A stretch of DNA of 64,000 bases from Tundrisphaera sp051175315 (GCF_051175315.1 NZ_CP195100.1:992001-1056000); one strand, 5' to 3'; shown: positions 48,192 to 56,272, counted from the first letter of the stretch. A program made the numbers and translations. The notes: generated by a model not told the origin, from the letters alone.

Positions 48192-48551
48192 TCAGGGGAT
48201 CCGGCGGTACGGGTTGGGGACGCCGCCGCGGTTGCGAGCCTCGACCCAGCCCCGGAGGAAGGACGGGTCGGGGTGCTCCCAGGTCTGGCCCCAGGCATCG
48301 GCGAGCCGATGCATGGCGGGCGGTGCCGGGGCCGGCGGCGCGGGCGTCGGCTTGACTTCGGGGGCCGGGGCGGCGGGGCCCTCGGGCGGGCCCGACGGGG
48401 TATCATCGGCCTCATCCGACCCCGATGGGTCGGCGCCGGGACGGTCGGGGACGATGATCGGTGCCGGTGCGGGGGCCGGTGCGGGCGGTTCGTCGAGGAA
48501 ACCGGCATAGGTCCAGGGGCCGAGCAATGCCGATGCGATGAACGGGATCAA
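48192..48551 (-). CDS. Pro/Ala-rich small protein with hydrophobic N terminus
   Basis: A 119-residue protein read from TTG 48551, which is preceded by a perfect AGGAGG at six bases, overlapping the previous stop codon; no ATG is available. The N terminus (LIPFIASALLGPWTYAGF) is a short hydrophobic segment; the middle is Pro/Ala/Asp-rich (EPPAPAPAPAPIIVP, PAPPAPAPP) and the end is RLADAWGQTWEHPDPSFLRGWVEARNRGGVPNPYRRIP, which looks folded. The first residues WTYAGF are also the last residues of the peptidase gene just upstream, encoded by an almost exact 19-base repeat. Function unknown. Codon third positions are strongly GC-rich in the frame, supporting a real gene. Confidence 0.65.
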   Translation of the reverse strand: MIPFIASALLGPWTYAGFLDEPPAPAPAPAPIIVPDRPGADPSGSDEADDTPSGPPEGPAAPAPEVKPTPAPPAPAPPAMHRLADAWGQTWEHPDPSFLRGWVEARNRGGVPNPYRRIP

Positions 48552-48562
48552 GGCGAGCCTCC

Positions 48563-49462
48563 TCAGGCGAAGCCGGCATAGGTCCAGCGTTGGGGGATGG
48601 CCTGGCTGGGGTAACCATCGAAGTTCGAAAGGGCCCAGGAGTCGCGAGCCCCGAGCATCGAGGCGACGACGTGGCGGTCGGCCCAGAAGGTGTTGGACGG
48701 CTGGTCGAGGGCGAGCGGGCCGCTGGGGACGTTCGGCCCCCACGACTGGAAGATGCAGGCCCCCGGGCGCCGGCCGGCCCGGACCCCGACGATCAGCATG
48801 CAGTGGGCCCAGGTCCCGCGCGGCGAGCAGAAGCCGTCGGCGTCCCGCTGGAGCGTGAAGCCCTGGTTGGAGCAGACGGGGACCGGGTAGCCGTTGGCCA
48901 GCGCGTCCTCCAACTCCTCGTAGGTCTGGACCAGCGCGACGGCCTTGACCTGGTGCTCCGGGGCCTTGGACCTGATCGCCGCGGGGACGCCCCGCGCCCC
49001 CCAGTCCTTGGCCCTCTTGCCGTCGTAGGGCCCGACCACGGCGCGGCCCACGGTGCCGATGGTGCTGACGGCCCGGGCCGCCCACGCCCCGACGGCCCCG
49101 TCCGAGTACGAGCCGCGCTGACCGCCGATGTCGACCCGCGCCATGCCGTAGACCGCCTCGGTCGCGGTCGGCTCGAAGCGTTCGGCCCGCCGGCCCAGGG
49201 CGATCTGGACGGCGGCCAGCAGGTCGATCCCGTGGCCGAATCCGTGGCTCACGCAGTCGCCGATCGTCTGCGCCGGGTAGTCGATGTAGGCGTCCCGATT
49301 GACCTCCTTGAACGCCTTGTACAGCAGGATGTCCCGCTCGGACCCCGACCCGCTCAGGTGCGGGGCCGCCTGCTTGAACAGGGGCCGGCGCATGGTGGAA
49401 AGCTGGCGGTCGACCTCGTCCGGCGCGGGGATCCAGCCGCAGAGGTTGGCGATGGGCATCAT
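48563..49462 (-). CDS. papain-like (C1-type) cysteine peptidase-like protein
   Basis: A 299-residue protein without signal peptide. The pattern QTIGDCVSHGFGHGIDLLAAVQIAL places a nucleophilic Cys after a Gln, as in the Q-x(n)-C-W of C1 peptidases; TWAHCMLIVGVRAG supplies the histidine before a hydrophobic strand; FQSWGPNVPSG is in the place of the N-S-W-G motif, with Gln instead of the usual Asn. A low-complexity-free central region (GTVGRAVVGPYDGKRAKDWGARGVP) lies between. The start ATG 49462 (or ATG 49459) overlaps the stop of the previous gene and is preceded by AAGGGAGG. Whether it hydrolyses peptide bonds is untested; phage-like gene neighbours would fit an envelope-active enzyme. Confidence 0.68.
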   Translation of the reverse strand: MMPIANLCGWIPAPDEVDRQLSTMRRPLFKQAAPHLSGSGSERDILLYKAFKEVNRDAYIDYPAQTIGDCVSHGFGHGIDLLAAVQIALGRRAERFEPTATEAVYGMARVDIGGQRGSYSDGAVGAWAARAVSTIGTVGRAVVGPYDGKRAKDWGARGVPAAIRSKAPEHQVKAVALVQTYEELEDALANGYPVPVCSNQGFTLQRDADGFCSPRGTWAHCMLIVGVRAGRRPGACIFQSWGPNVPSGPLALDQPSNTFWADRHVVASMLGARDSWALSNFDGYPSQAIPQRWTYAGFA

Positions 49463-49866
49463 CGGCCTCCCTTCAGGCCGCGGGCGAAGCCTCGCCACAG
49501 GCGGGCGACGTCGGCCCGGGCGGTGGCATCCCGGGGCTCCTCCCCTTCGGGCAGGACCCGCGCGAACGCGGGCGCCACCTTCTCGGTGAAGGTCTTGACC
49601 CGGGCCGCCTTGAACGCGGACTGGAGGGTGGCCTGGGCCTCGCCCATGCTCTTGCCCCCTTCGATGGCCGAGGCCGCCGCCTCCCAGCCATCGGCCAGGG
49701 CCGGGGCCAGGGTCGGGGCGTAGTCCCGCCCCAGGGCGGCGCCGTCGACGGCCGCCGGCAAGGCCGGGGCGGCGTGACGGTCCTTGATGAAGTGGTCGTA
49801 GCCGACGATCCCGATCAGGACGACGATCAGGATCGAGTTCATGGAGTCGCGGACGATCTGACGCAT
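49459..49866 (-). CDS. single-TM hypothetical protein, second gene of cassette
   Basis: A 135-residue protein. Residues about 12-28 (ILIVVLIGIVGYDHFI) form one N-terminal transmembrane helix, so the rest faces outward. The remainder is Ala-rich and helical (ALADGWEAAASAIEGGKSMGEAQATLQSAFKAARV, FTEKVAPAFARVLPEGEEP). I do not recognise it. ATG 49866 follows GGGGGAG at six bases. Its stop overlaps the peptidase start (TGATG), so they are translationally coupled. Predicted membrane anchor or spanin-like partner is speculation. Confidence 0.68.
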   Translation of the reverse strand: MRQIVRDSMNSILIVVLIGIVGYDHFIKDRHAAPALPAAVDGAALGRDYAPTLAPALADGWEAAASAIEGGKSMGEAQATLQSAFKAARVKTFTEKVAPAFARVLPEGEEPRDATARADVARLWRGFARGLKGGR

Positions 49867-49880
49867 GGTCGCTCCCCCGA

Positions 49881-50054
49881 TCAGGATCCGATCCCGGAGA
49901 TGGCCATGCGGGGGGCGCCGGTCGCCCACCCCGTCGGGAACGCCTGGGAGCCCGGGCCCATCCGCCCGGGCGCGAGGTGATGGACGGCGGGCCCGTTCGG
50001 GCCGGAGGCCGCGGCCTTCGTGTTGAAGCCGGACATTACGCGGAAAAGCGCCAC
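49881..50054 (-). CDS. 57-residue hypothetical protein, first gene of cassette
   Basis: A very small gene starting at GTG 50054, six bases after AAGGGGA. The 57 residues (MALFRVMSGFNTKAAASGPN ... PRMAISGIGS) are Gly/Ala/Ser-rich and uncharged, with several Pro. All but one codon from residue 7 to the end finish in G or C, the same bias as its neighbours, so I regard it as coding. The stop is 14 bp before the next start. ATG 50036 is a possible later start. It could be a small structural or secreted protein; its role is unknown. Confidence 0.55.
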   Translation of the reverse strand: MALFRVMSGFNTKAAASGPNGPAVHHLAPGRMGPGSQAFPTGWATGAPRMAISGIGS

Positions 50055-50369
50055 GAATATTCCCCTTAAGCAGCGGTCCAAATGGTGTCGTTCAATGGGT
50101 CTCGATCTCCGCCCGGCGGGCCCGAGCCACGATTCGCCCGCCGTTCGTCGGATACATTCAAGATTTCGGGGGGGGCTTAAACACACTTTTTCGCCGGATC
50201 GCTCATTTTGCTCGAAATAGGGTCCTGGACATGGCCCGTCGAGATGACTAGGATCTCGGGTTCGCCGCGCGACGACCCTCGATCCGACCGGGCGGAGGCA
50301 TGCCAGCCGTGAGGACGGACGGCCGCCCCGCCGCCCTGGGCGAGGCGCCGGCGACCAGGGGATGCCTCG
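50055..50369. other. 315-bp intergenic region, divergent promoters
   Basis: No gene is seen. The segment 50160-50225 is A+T-rich for this genome and includes a run of eight G (50168-50175) and TTAAACACACTTTTTCG. It must carry the promoters of the minus-strand cassette and the plus-strand HAD gene; no confident -35/-10 elements were found. Confidence 0.5.
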
Positions 50370-51272
50370 ATGACGTCGACTTCGGCCGCCGATCAACCGA
50401 TGGGACCGGCCCCGGGCCGCGAGGGGCGGGATTTCTTCATCGGCATCGACAGCGACGGGTGCGTCTTCGACACGATGGGCGTGAAGCACAAGGAATGCTT
50501 CATCCCCGAGTTCATCGAGCACTTCGGCCTCCATCCGGTCGCCGACCACGCCCGCGAGGCGGCCGAGTTCGCCAACCTGCTCTCCAAGTGGCGCGGGATC
50601 AACCGATTCCACGGCTACCTGATGGTCCTGGAACTCCTCGCCGAGCATCCCGGCGTCGCCGGCTCCGGCTTCGAGGTCCCGAAGGCCGAAGGGTTGAAGG
50701 CCTGGCTCGAACGCGAGCGGAAGCCGGGCAATCCCACGCTGGCCGCCGAGGTGGCCCGCACCGGCGACCCCGACCTGGCCCTCACCCTGCGGTGGAGCGA
50801 GGCGGTCAACCGCTCGATCGAGCGGACCGTCCGCGACGTCCCCCCCTTCCCCCTGGTCCGCGAGTGCCTGGGGCGGATGGCCGGGCGGGCCGAGGTCGTC
50901 GTGATCTCGTCGACCCCCGGCGAGGCGCTCGACCGGGAGTGGGAGCAGCACGACCTCCGCAAGTATGTCGCCAGGATCGCCGGCCAGGAGCAGGGGGCCA
51001 AGGTCGAGGTGCTGGCCGCCGCGTCCCGCGGCTTCGACCGGTCGAAGGTCCTGATGATGGGCGACGCCCCCGGCGACCATCAGGCCGCCCTCAAGAACGG
51101 GGCCCTGTTCTACCCGATCGAGCCGGGCCATGAGGCCGAGTCGTGGCGACGCCTGCACGACGAGGCCCTGCCCCGGTTCTTCGACGGCACCTATGCCGGG
51201 GCCTACATGGACGAGCAGGTCCGGCGGTTCGAGGCCGGCCTGCCCGACACACCCCCCTGGAAGCGATCGTGA
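50370..51272 (+). CDS. HAD-superfamily hydrolase
   Basis: A 300-residue HAD protein. Motif I is FFIGIDSDGCVFDTMGVKH (nucleophile Asp in D-S-D-G; about residue 27); motif II is VVVISSTPGEALDREW (Ser/Thr); motif III the Lys in FDRSKVLMMGDAPGDHQAALKNG, whose GDAPGDH is motif IV. The cap is large and helical, with HYxxR-like WRGINRFHGYL. These enzymes remove phosphate from sugars or other small molecules. The 6-phosphogluconate dehydrogenase gene begins 75 bp downstream on the same strand, which hints at a pentose-phosphate-related substrate; this is inference. ATG 50370 is preceded by a modest AGGGGA. Confidence 0.82.
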   Translation: MTSTSAADQPMGPAPGREGRDFFIGIDSDGCVFDTMGVKHKECFIPEFIEHFGLHPVADHAREAAEFANLLSKWRGINRFHGYLMVLELLAEHPGVAGSGFEVPKAEGLKAWLERERKPGNPTLAAEVARTGDPDLALTLRWSEAVNRSIERTVRDVPPFPLVRECLGRMAGRAEVVVISSTPGEALDREWEQHDLRKYVARIAGQEQGAKVEVLAAASRGFDRSKVLMMGDAPGDHQAALKNGALFYPIEPGHEAESWRRLHDEALPRFFDGTYAGAYMDEQVRRFEAGLPDTPPWKRS

Positions 51273-51347
51273 GGGGCCGCCCGATCACCTCGGTCCCGCG
51301 TGTCCCCTGTCTCCCCCCTCTTCGAATGGAATGATCGAGCAAAAGCG

Positions 51348-52811
51348 ATGGCACAATCGACCGCCGACATCGGCCTGATCGGCCTGGCCGTGATGGGTGA
51401 GAACCTCGTCCTCAACATGGAGAGCCACGGCTATACCGTGGCCGTCTTCAATCGGACCACCTCCAAGGTCGACGACTTCGTCAACGGCCGGGGCAAGGGC
51501 AAGAAGCTGGTCGGCTGCCACACCGTGGAAGAGCTGGTCTCCTCGCTCAAGTCGCCCCGCAAGATCATGATCATGGTCAAGGCCGGCGCCCCCGTTGACG
51601 CCGTGATCGACGAGCTGACCCCGCTCCTCGACCCCGGCGACATCCTGATCGACGGCGGCAACACCCACTATCCCGACACCACCCGCCGCACCAAGGCCCT
51701 GAAGGAGAAGGGCCTCCTGTTCGTCGGCACCGGCGTGTCGGGCGGCGAGGAAGGCGCCCTCAAGGGCCCGTCGATCATGCCCGGCGGAAATCCCGAGGCC
51801 TGGCCGGCGGTGAAGCCGATCTTCCAGGCGATCGCCGCCAAGGTCGCCGACGGCACCCCCTGCTGCGACTGGGTCGGCGATGAAGGGGCCGGCCACTACG
51901 TCAAGATGGTCCACAACGGCATCGAGTACGGCGACATCCAGCTGATCTGCGAGGCCTACCACCTCATGAAGTCGGTCCTGGGCCTGGAAGCCCCGGAACT
52001 GCACGAGGTGTTCGCCCGCTGGAACACCGGCGCCCTGGACAGCTACCTGATCGAGATCACCCGCGACATCTTCGGCTACAAGGACGAGGAAACCGGCCAG
52101 CCGATGGTCGACCTGATCCTCGACACCGCCGGCCAGAAGGGGACCGGCAAGTGGACGGTGACCTCGGCGCTCGACCTGGGCGTCTCGCTCACCCTGATCG
52201 CCGAGGCGGTCTTCGCCCGCTGCCTGTCCGCCCTGAAGGATGAGCGCGTCGCCGCCGAGAAGGTCCTCTCCGGGCCCGTCGCCTCGTCCTATCAGGGCGA
52301 CAAGAAGGCCCTGATCGACGACATCGAGATGGCCCTCTACGCCAGCAAGATCATCTCCTACGCCCAGGGCTATGCCCTGATGGACGGGATGGCCAAGGAC
52401 TCGGGCTGGAAGATCAACAACGGGGCCGTCGCCCTGATGTGGCGGGGCGGCTGCATCATCCGCAGCGCCTTCCTCGGCAAGATCAAGGAGGCCTTCGACC
52501 GCGACGGGGCCCTCAAGAACCTCCTGCTCGACCCCTACTTCACCGGCGAGATCAACCGCGCCCAGGCCGGATGGCGCCGGGTGATCGCCGCCGCGGCCAC
52601 CCAGGGCATCCCCGTGCCGGCCATGTCCTCGGCCCTGGCCTACTTCGACGGCTATCGCACCGGCCGCCTGCCTGCCAACCTGCTCCAGGCCCAGCGCGAC
52701 TTCTTCGGCGCCCACACCTACGAGCGGACCGACAAGCCCCGCGGCGAGTTCTTCCACACCAACTGGACCGGCCGGGGCGGCACCACGGCCTCGACGACCT
52801 ACAACGTCTGA
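51348..52811 (+). CDS. gnd: 6-phosphogluconate dehydrogenase, NADP-type decarboxylating
   Basis: A 487-residue enzyme of the oxidative pentose phosphate pathway that converts 6-phosphogluconate to ribulose 5-phosphate, CO2 and reduced cofactor. Seen: IGLIGLAVMGENLVLNMESHGYTVAVFNRTTSK (dinucleotide site; the N-R-T after the second strand favours NADP), LIDGGNTHYPDT, VGTGVSGGEEGALKGPSIMPGG, the active-site VGDEGAGHYVKMVHNGIEYGDIQLI with the catalytic Lys, and the C-terminal R-x-x-x-x-G-A-H-T-Y-E-R signature near residue 460. Length is typical for the long bacterial type. Only a weak ribosome site precedes ATG 51348. It may be co-transcribed with the HAD gene. The 3' end overlaps the acyltransferase gene by 13 bp. 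Confidence 0.95.
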   Translation: MAQSTADIGLIGLAVMGENLVLNMESHGYTVAVFNRTTSKVDDFVNGRGKGKKLVGCHTVEELVSSLKSPRKIMIMVKAGAPVDAVIDELTPLLDPGDILIDGGNTHYPDTTRRTKALKEKGLLFVGTGVSGGEEGALKGPSIMPGGNPEAWPAVKPIFQAIAAKVADGTPCCDWVGDEGAGHYVKMVHNGIEYGDIQLICEAYHLMKSVLGLEAPELHEVFARWNTGALDSYLIEITRDIFGYKDEETGQPMVDLILDTAGQKGTGKWTVTSALDLGVSLTLIAEAVFARCLSALKDERVAAEKVLSGPVASSYQGDKKALIDDIEMALYASKIISYAQGYALMDGMAKDSGWKINNGAVALMWRGGCIIRSAFLGKIKEAFDRDGALKNLLLDPYFTGEINRAQAGWRRVIAAAATQGIPVPAMSSALAYFDGYRTGRLPANLLQAQRDFFGAHTYERTDKPRGEFFHTNWTGRGGTTASTTYNV

Positions 52812-53908
52812 TATCGCATCGACTTCGGACGCCCGCCCCCGGTCGGAACGACCCGGTCGGGGGCGGGGTCCGGCTCGCTCCCGCGATACCGGAATCGGTC
52901 CTTGAGCCCCAGGATCGGCCGTTCGAAGTATCGCCAGGAGAGGCCGGCGGCGGCGAGGCTGGCCGCGAAGGCCGCCAGCTTGACGAGATTGGTCCCGGCC
53001 AGGCTCGATGGATGGGCGGCCTCGATGGCGAACGCCATGATCACCGCATGGAAGAGATAAAGGCCGTAGCTGATCTGCCCCAGGTAGATCATCCCGGGCG
53101 ACCGGAGCGGGCGGAGCCAGGCCCGTCCGGCCTGGAGCACCGTCGCCCCCACCAGCCCGAAGCAGAACAGGTTCAAGATCGGCAGCTTCCAGGGGATGAG
53201 CAGCCCCGGAGTGGTCCAGCGGAGCCGCGCCAGGACGTACCCGGCGACCAAAAATCCCAAAGATCCCAGGCAGGCCGAGGTCAGGAGCGGCAGCAGCCAA
53301 CGCCGACGCCCGGCCGACGCGTCGGGGGCCACGCCCAGGCCGGCAAGCAGCCCGCCGTAGGCGAATCCGTCGCATTGGCTCAGGAGCAGCCACGGCGGAT
53401 GCCAGATCCTCCGCGCCAGGATCGGAACGGCGATGAAGGCGAGGCACAACGGGACGATCCGCCTCCGTCCCGCCAGGCCGACCAGGGCGGGCCAGAAGAG
53501 ATAAAACTGTTCCTCGATGGCCAGCGTCCAGGTATGTTCGAGGGGGAGGTCGAGATCCGGCCTCGGCCCTTCCGCGTATCCCCAAACATTCTGAGTGAAC
53601 GTAAGGTAGTAAGGGAGGGCATCCAGCCGGTGCCGGTCGCTGATGGCCATGTTGAATGCGATGGATGCGAGGATCGTCGCATAGTAGATCGGCCAGATCC
53701 GAAGGCAGCGCCTGGCCTGGAATGACGCGAGGAATCTCAAAGAGGGCGGGTGGGCGAGCAGGATCGACGTGATCAGGTAGCCGGAGAGGACGAAGAACAG
53801 GTAAACCGTGGGCCAACCCAGGGCGAACGTCGTATTCCAGTAATGGAACAGCACGATCACCAGGGCCGCGAGCCCTCGGAGCCCGTCGAGTTCGGGGAGT
53901 CGTTTCAT
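52799..53908 (-). CDS. acyltransferase-3 family membrane protein
   Basis: A 369-residue integral membrane protein of the acyltransferase-3 (OafA/YrhL-like) family, with about ten helices. Signatures: RLPELDGLRGLAALVIVLFHYW with the family's R-x-LDGLRG and catalytic-type H; FFVLSGYLITSILL; RCLRIWPIYY (R-x-x-R); EHTWTLAIEEQFYLFWP, the conserved E-x-W-T-L-x-x-E-x-x-F. The members O-acylate sugars of lipopolysaccharide, exopolysaccharide or peptidoglycan. The last 30 residues are a hydrophilic tail that overlaps the gnd 3' end. ATG 53908. No neighbour indicates the acceptor. Confidence 0.9.
   Translation of the reverse strand: MKRLPELDGLRGLAALVIVLFHYWNTTFALGWPTVYLFFVLSGYLITSILLAHPPSLRFLASFQARRCLRIWPIYYATILASIAFNMAISDRHRLDALPYYLTFTQNVWGYAEGPRPDLDLPLEHTWTLAIEEQFYLFWPALVGLAGRRRIVPLCLAFIAVPILARRIWHPPWLLLSQCDGFAYGGLLAGLGVAPDASAGRRRWLLPLLTSACLGSLGFLVAGYVLARLRWTTPGLLIPWKLPILNLFCFGLVGATVLQAGRAWLRPLRSPGMIYLGQISYGLYLFHAVIMAFAIEAAHPSSLAGTNLVKLAAFAASLAAAGLSWRYFERPILGLKDRFRYRGSEPDPAPDRVVPTGGGRPKSMRYQTL
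52832..52867. terminator. hairpin at convergent gnd/acyltransferase junction
   Basis: CCCGCCCCCG and CGGGGGCGGG are exact complements separated by 16 bases that can pair further (GTCG/CGAC). The hairpin is 20 bp beyond the gnd stop and lies inside the 3' coding end of the acyltransferase gene on the other strand. Confidence 0.5.
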
Positions 53909-54013
53909 CGATCAAGCTCGGGGGGGTGATGGCAATCCATCCGGAGAGTCAATCGGAATGGATGGATGAGTTGCGACAACCCTGCCCGATCATGCGAACT
54001 TTCCGACCGATCG

Positions 54014-54042
54014 CTTGACAGAATTCCACGATCGCGAACACT
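54014..54042 (+). promoter_or_regulatory. candidate sigma-70-like promoter for the kinase gene
   Basis: A perfect TTGACA (54014-54019) is followed after 17 bases by ACACTT, a weak -10. It supports the kinase start at 54104 rather than 53966, since the region between uses A/T-ending codons and looks non-coding. Low certainty, because the -10 is poor. Confidence 0.35.
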
Positions 54043-54103
54043 TAGCCAGACTGTCGACGCCGGATCCGAGGCCCGGCGTCCCCTCCCCGTCGAGGATCGC
54101 GCG

Positions 54104-55540
54104 TTGAACGCCGACCCACCCAGCCGCGATGCCGCCGATCACGACGACGTGGGGCCCTCCCCTGCGCGACGGGCCGAGGCCTACTCGGCCACGACGGAGG
54201 AACTCCCCGTCATCGAACTCGCGTCGGGCGGGGTCACCGTCGACGCCGAGTCCACGATCACGCTCCGGGGCGACGAGGAGGAGCGCGAGCCGGACCACGG
54301 ATTCCCCCAGGTCGACGACCTCACCGATCGGACCCTGGGCCAGTACCGGATGGGCCCGGTGATCGGCCACGGTTCGATGGGCCGGGTCTATCAGGCGGAG
54401 CACCTGACCCTGTGCCGCCCGTGCGCCATCAAGGTGCTGAACCCCGGCTTGCTCTCGCGCCAGCCGCAGGTCCGGGAGCAGTTCTGGGCCGAGGCCCGGT
54501 TCGTCGCCAACCTGGTCCATCCCCACGTCGTGACGGTCCACAACCTGGGCAGCGACCGGGACTACCACTACATCGAGATGGAGTATGTGGCCGGCGGGAT
54601 CAGCCTGCGGGAGACCTTGATCCGCGAGGGGCCGCTGGAGCCGGTGCGGGCCTCGACGCTGATCTACCAGGTCGTCCAGGCGCTGGGGGCCGCCCACCAG
54701 TCCGGGCTGGTCCACCGCGACGTCAAGCCGGCCAATGTGCTGCTGACCCGGGACGGCCAGGCCAAGCTCGCCGACTTCGGGCTGGTCCGTCGGCACAGCG
54801 ATCCCGAGCTGGCCAACGCCAAGGTCGCCGGGACGCCGACCTTCATGGCCCCCGAGCTGTTCAACGGCAACCCGGCCACGCCGCAGTCGGACATCTATGC
54901 CCTGGGCGTGATGTTCTACTACCTCCTCTCGGCCCGGCTCCCGTTCGCGGCCGACCGGATCGGCCGGCTGATCCACTTCCACCGCAGCAAGCCGCTGCCC
55001 GATATCCAGAAGGTGGCTCCCACCGTCAGCGACGAACTGGTCGCGGTGATCCAGCGCTGCATGGCCAAGAAGCCGGCCGACCGCTACGCCTCGGCGACCG
55101 AACTCGGCGACGAGCTGGAGTCGATCATCGCCCATCTCCGCGACACGGAGAGCCTGCTGAACGAGGCCGTGGAGGGGCTCGACTGCTTCGTCCAGGGGGG
55201 CCGCGACCACTTCCGGATCCTGTTCCGCCTGCCCAACAACCGGATGCAGGAGGTCTACCTCGAAGTCGGCCAGAATCGGCACGACGAGCGGGTGCTCACG
55301 GTGTTCTCGGTCTGCTGCCCGGCCGAGCCGCGCCACTACGAGTTCGCGCTCCGGCTCAACAACGAGATGACCTACGGCGGGCTATCGATCCGGGTGGTCA
55401 ACAATCAGCCGATGTTCGTGATGACCCGGACCTTCCCGCGCGGCCATGTCCACCCGGCCGACGTCCGCTCGGCGCTGGTGGACATCGCCCGGCGGAGCGA
55501 CTGGGTCGAGCAGCAATTGACGCACGCCGACGTCTACTGA
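54104..55540 (+). CDS. soluble serine/threonine kinase with extra C-terminal domain
   Basis: A 478-residue kinase. A disordered acidic start (residues 1-70) leads to the kinase domain, about 78-345: Gly loop VIGHGSMGRVYQAEH (about 86-100), CAIKVLN (Lys), GLVHRDVKPANVLL, ADFGLVRR, a short activation segment ending GTPTFMAPELFNG. It has the canonical DFG, unlike the kinase at 46.3 kb. The last 125 residues (DCFVQGGRDHFRILFRLPNNRMQEVYLEV, ERVLTVFSVCCPA, YGGLSIRVVNNQPMFVMTRTFPRG) look like a separate alpha/beta domain similar in pattern to YbjN or secretion-chaperone folds. No TM. I choose TTG 54104, eight bases after GAGG, instead of ATG 53966: codons before 54104 do not show the genome's GC3 bias. 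Confidence 0.85.
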   Translation: MNADPPSRDAADHDDVGPSPARRAEAYSATTEELPVIELASGGVTVDAESTITLRGDEEEREPDHGFPQVDDLTDRTLGQYRMGPVIGHGSMGRVYQAEHLTLCRPCAIKVLNPGLLSRQPQVREQFWAEARFVANLVHPHVVTVHNLGSDRDYHYIEMEYVAGGISLRETLIREGPLEPVRASTLIYQVVQALGAAHQSGLVHRDVKPANVLLTRDGQAKLADFGLVRRHSDPELANAKVAGTPTFMAPELFNGNPATPQSDIYALGVMFYYLLSARLPFAADRIGRLIHFHRSKPLPDIQKVAPTVSDELVAVIQRCMAKKPADRYASATELGDELESIIAHLRDTESLLNEAVEGLDCFVQGGRDHFRILFRLPNNRMQEVYLEVGQNRHDERVLTVFSVCCPAEPRHYEFALRLNNEMTYGGLSIRVVNNQPMFVMTRTFPRGHVHPADVRSALVDIARRSDWVEQQLTHADVY

Positions 55541-55559
55541 ATCGGGGAGTCCCGCCGCC

Positions 55560-56030
55560 ATGCCGCCGGTCCAACCTCAAGCCGAAGCGGCGAGCCTGAT
55601 CGTCGGCGGCATCGTCCTGGCCATCGCCGGGCTCCTGGCCTGGCGCGAGCACCGCGACCGCCGGCACCGCGCCCCCGACCCATCCCCCGAGGATGCCCGC
55701 CACTTCCGCGCCCAGGATCTCCGCCGTGGGGCCGGGGTGATCATCATGGTCGTCCTGGCGATCGGCCTCGTCGTCGGCACGCGGGTCGACCCGCGACAAA
55801 GCCTCCAGTCCAGGCAAATGTTCATCGCCACCTGGCTGGTCGTCTCCCTCCTGATCCTCGGCCTCCTGGCGCTGGCCCTGTTCGATTGGATCGCCCTGCG
55901 TATCTATGCCGGGCGGGTCCGGCGGGCGATCAGCCGCGAACGGGTCGCCATCCTCACGGATGAACTCCAGAGGCGACGCGCCTCGGGCGGCAACGGTCGC
56001 GCCCACGGGCCGGTCGACGACCTGCTCTGA
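55560..56030 (+). CDS. small two-TM hypothetical protein
   Basis: A 156-residue membrane protein of unknown function. Hydrophobic segments: about residues 10-24 (SLIVGGIVLAIAGLLAW), 55-75 (GVIIMVVLAIGLVVG) and 86-108 (MFIATWLVVSLLILGLLALALFDW), so two or three helices, with a basic charged C terminus (RRAISRERVAILTDELQRR). ATG 55560 is 19 bp after the kinase stop, so they are probably one operon, and this could be a membrane target or anchor of the kinase. That link is inference. Confidence 0.7.
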   Translation: MPPVQPQAEAASLIVGGIVLAIAGLLAWREHRDRRHRAPDPSPEDARHFRAQDLRRGAGVIIMVVLAIGLVVGTRVDPRQSLQSRQMFIATWLVVSLLILGLLALALFDWIALRIYAGRVRRAISRERVAILTDELQRRRASGGNGRAHGPVDDLL

Positions 56031-56272
56031 GCCGACGGTCGCGGACCCCGACCCGGCCTGGCTGGGTTTGTTTCGGGCCGTTCGCCCCCGCTTCGTCGGG
56101 GCCGGCCCGGCTGTTAAGATGGACTGTGCCAGGGCGAGCCGTTCGCCAGCGAACCGGGTTCCCGCCCGCCCTCGAAGCGGGTCAACCGACCGAACGAAGC
56201 CAACGAACCGGACCGATCGCCATGCTGCGCACCCGCCCGAATCCTGATCCCCACTTTCGTCGTTCTCCGGTC

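Noticed and set aside
46719..48581. 620-codon plus-strand frame across the kinase and cassette
   Set aside because: Shadow of minus-strand genes; low-complexity His/Asp/Gly sequence with no domain.
53966..54103. ATG 53966 as start of the kinase
   Set aside because: Codons between 53966 and 54103 end mostly in A/T, a promoter-like TTGACA lies inside, and TTG 54104 has a GAGG site.
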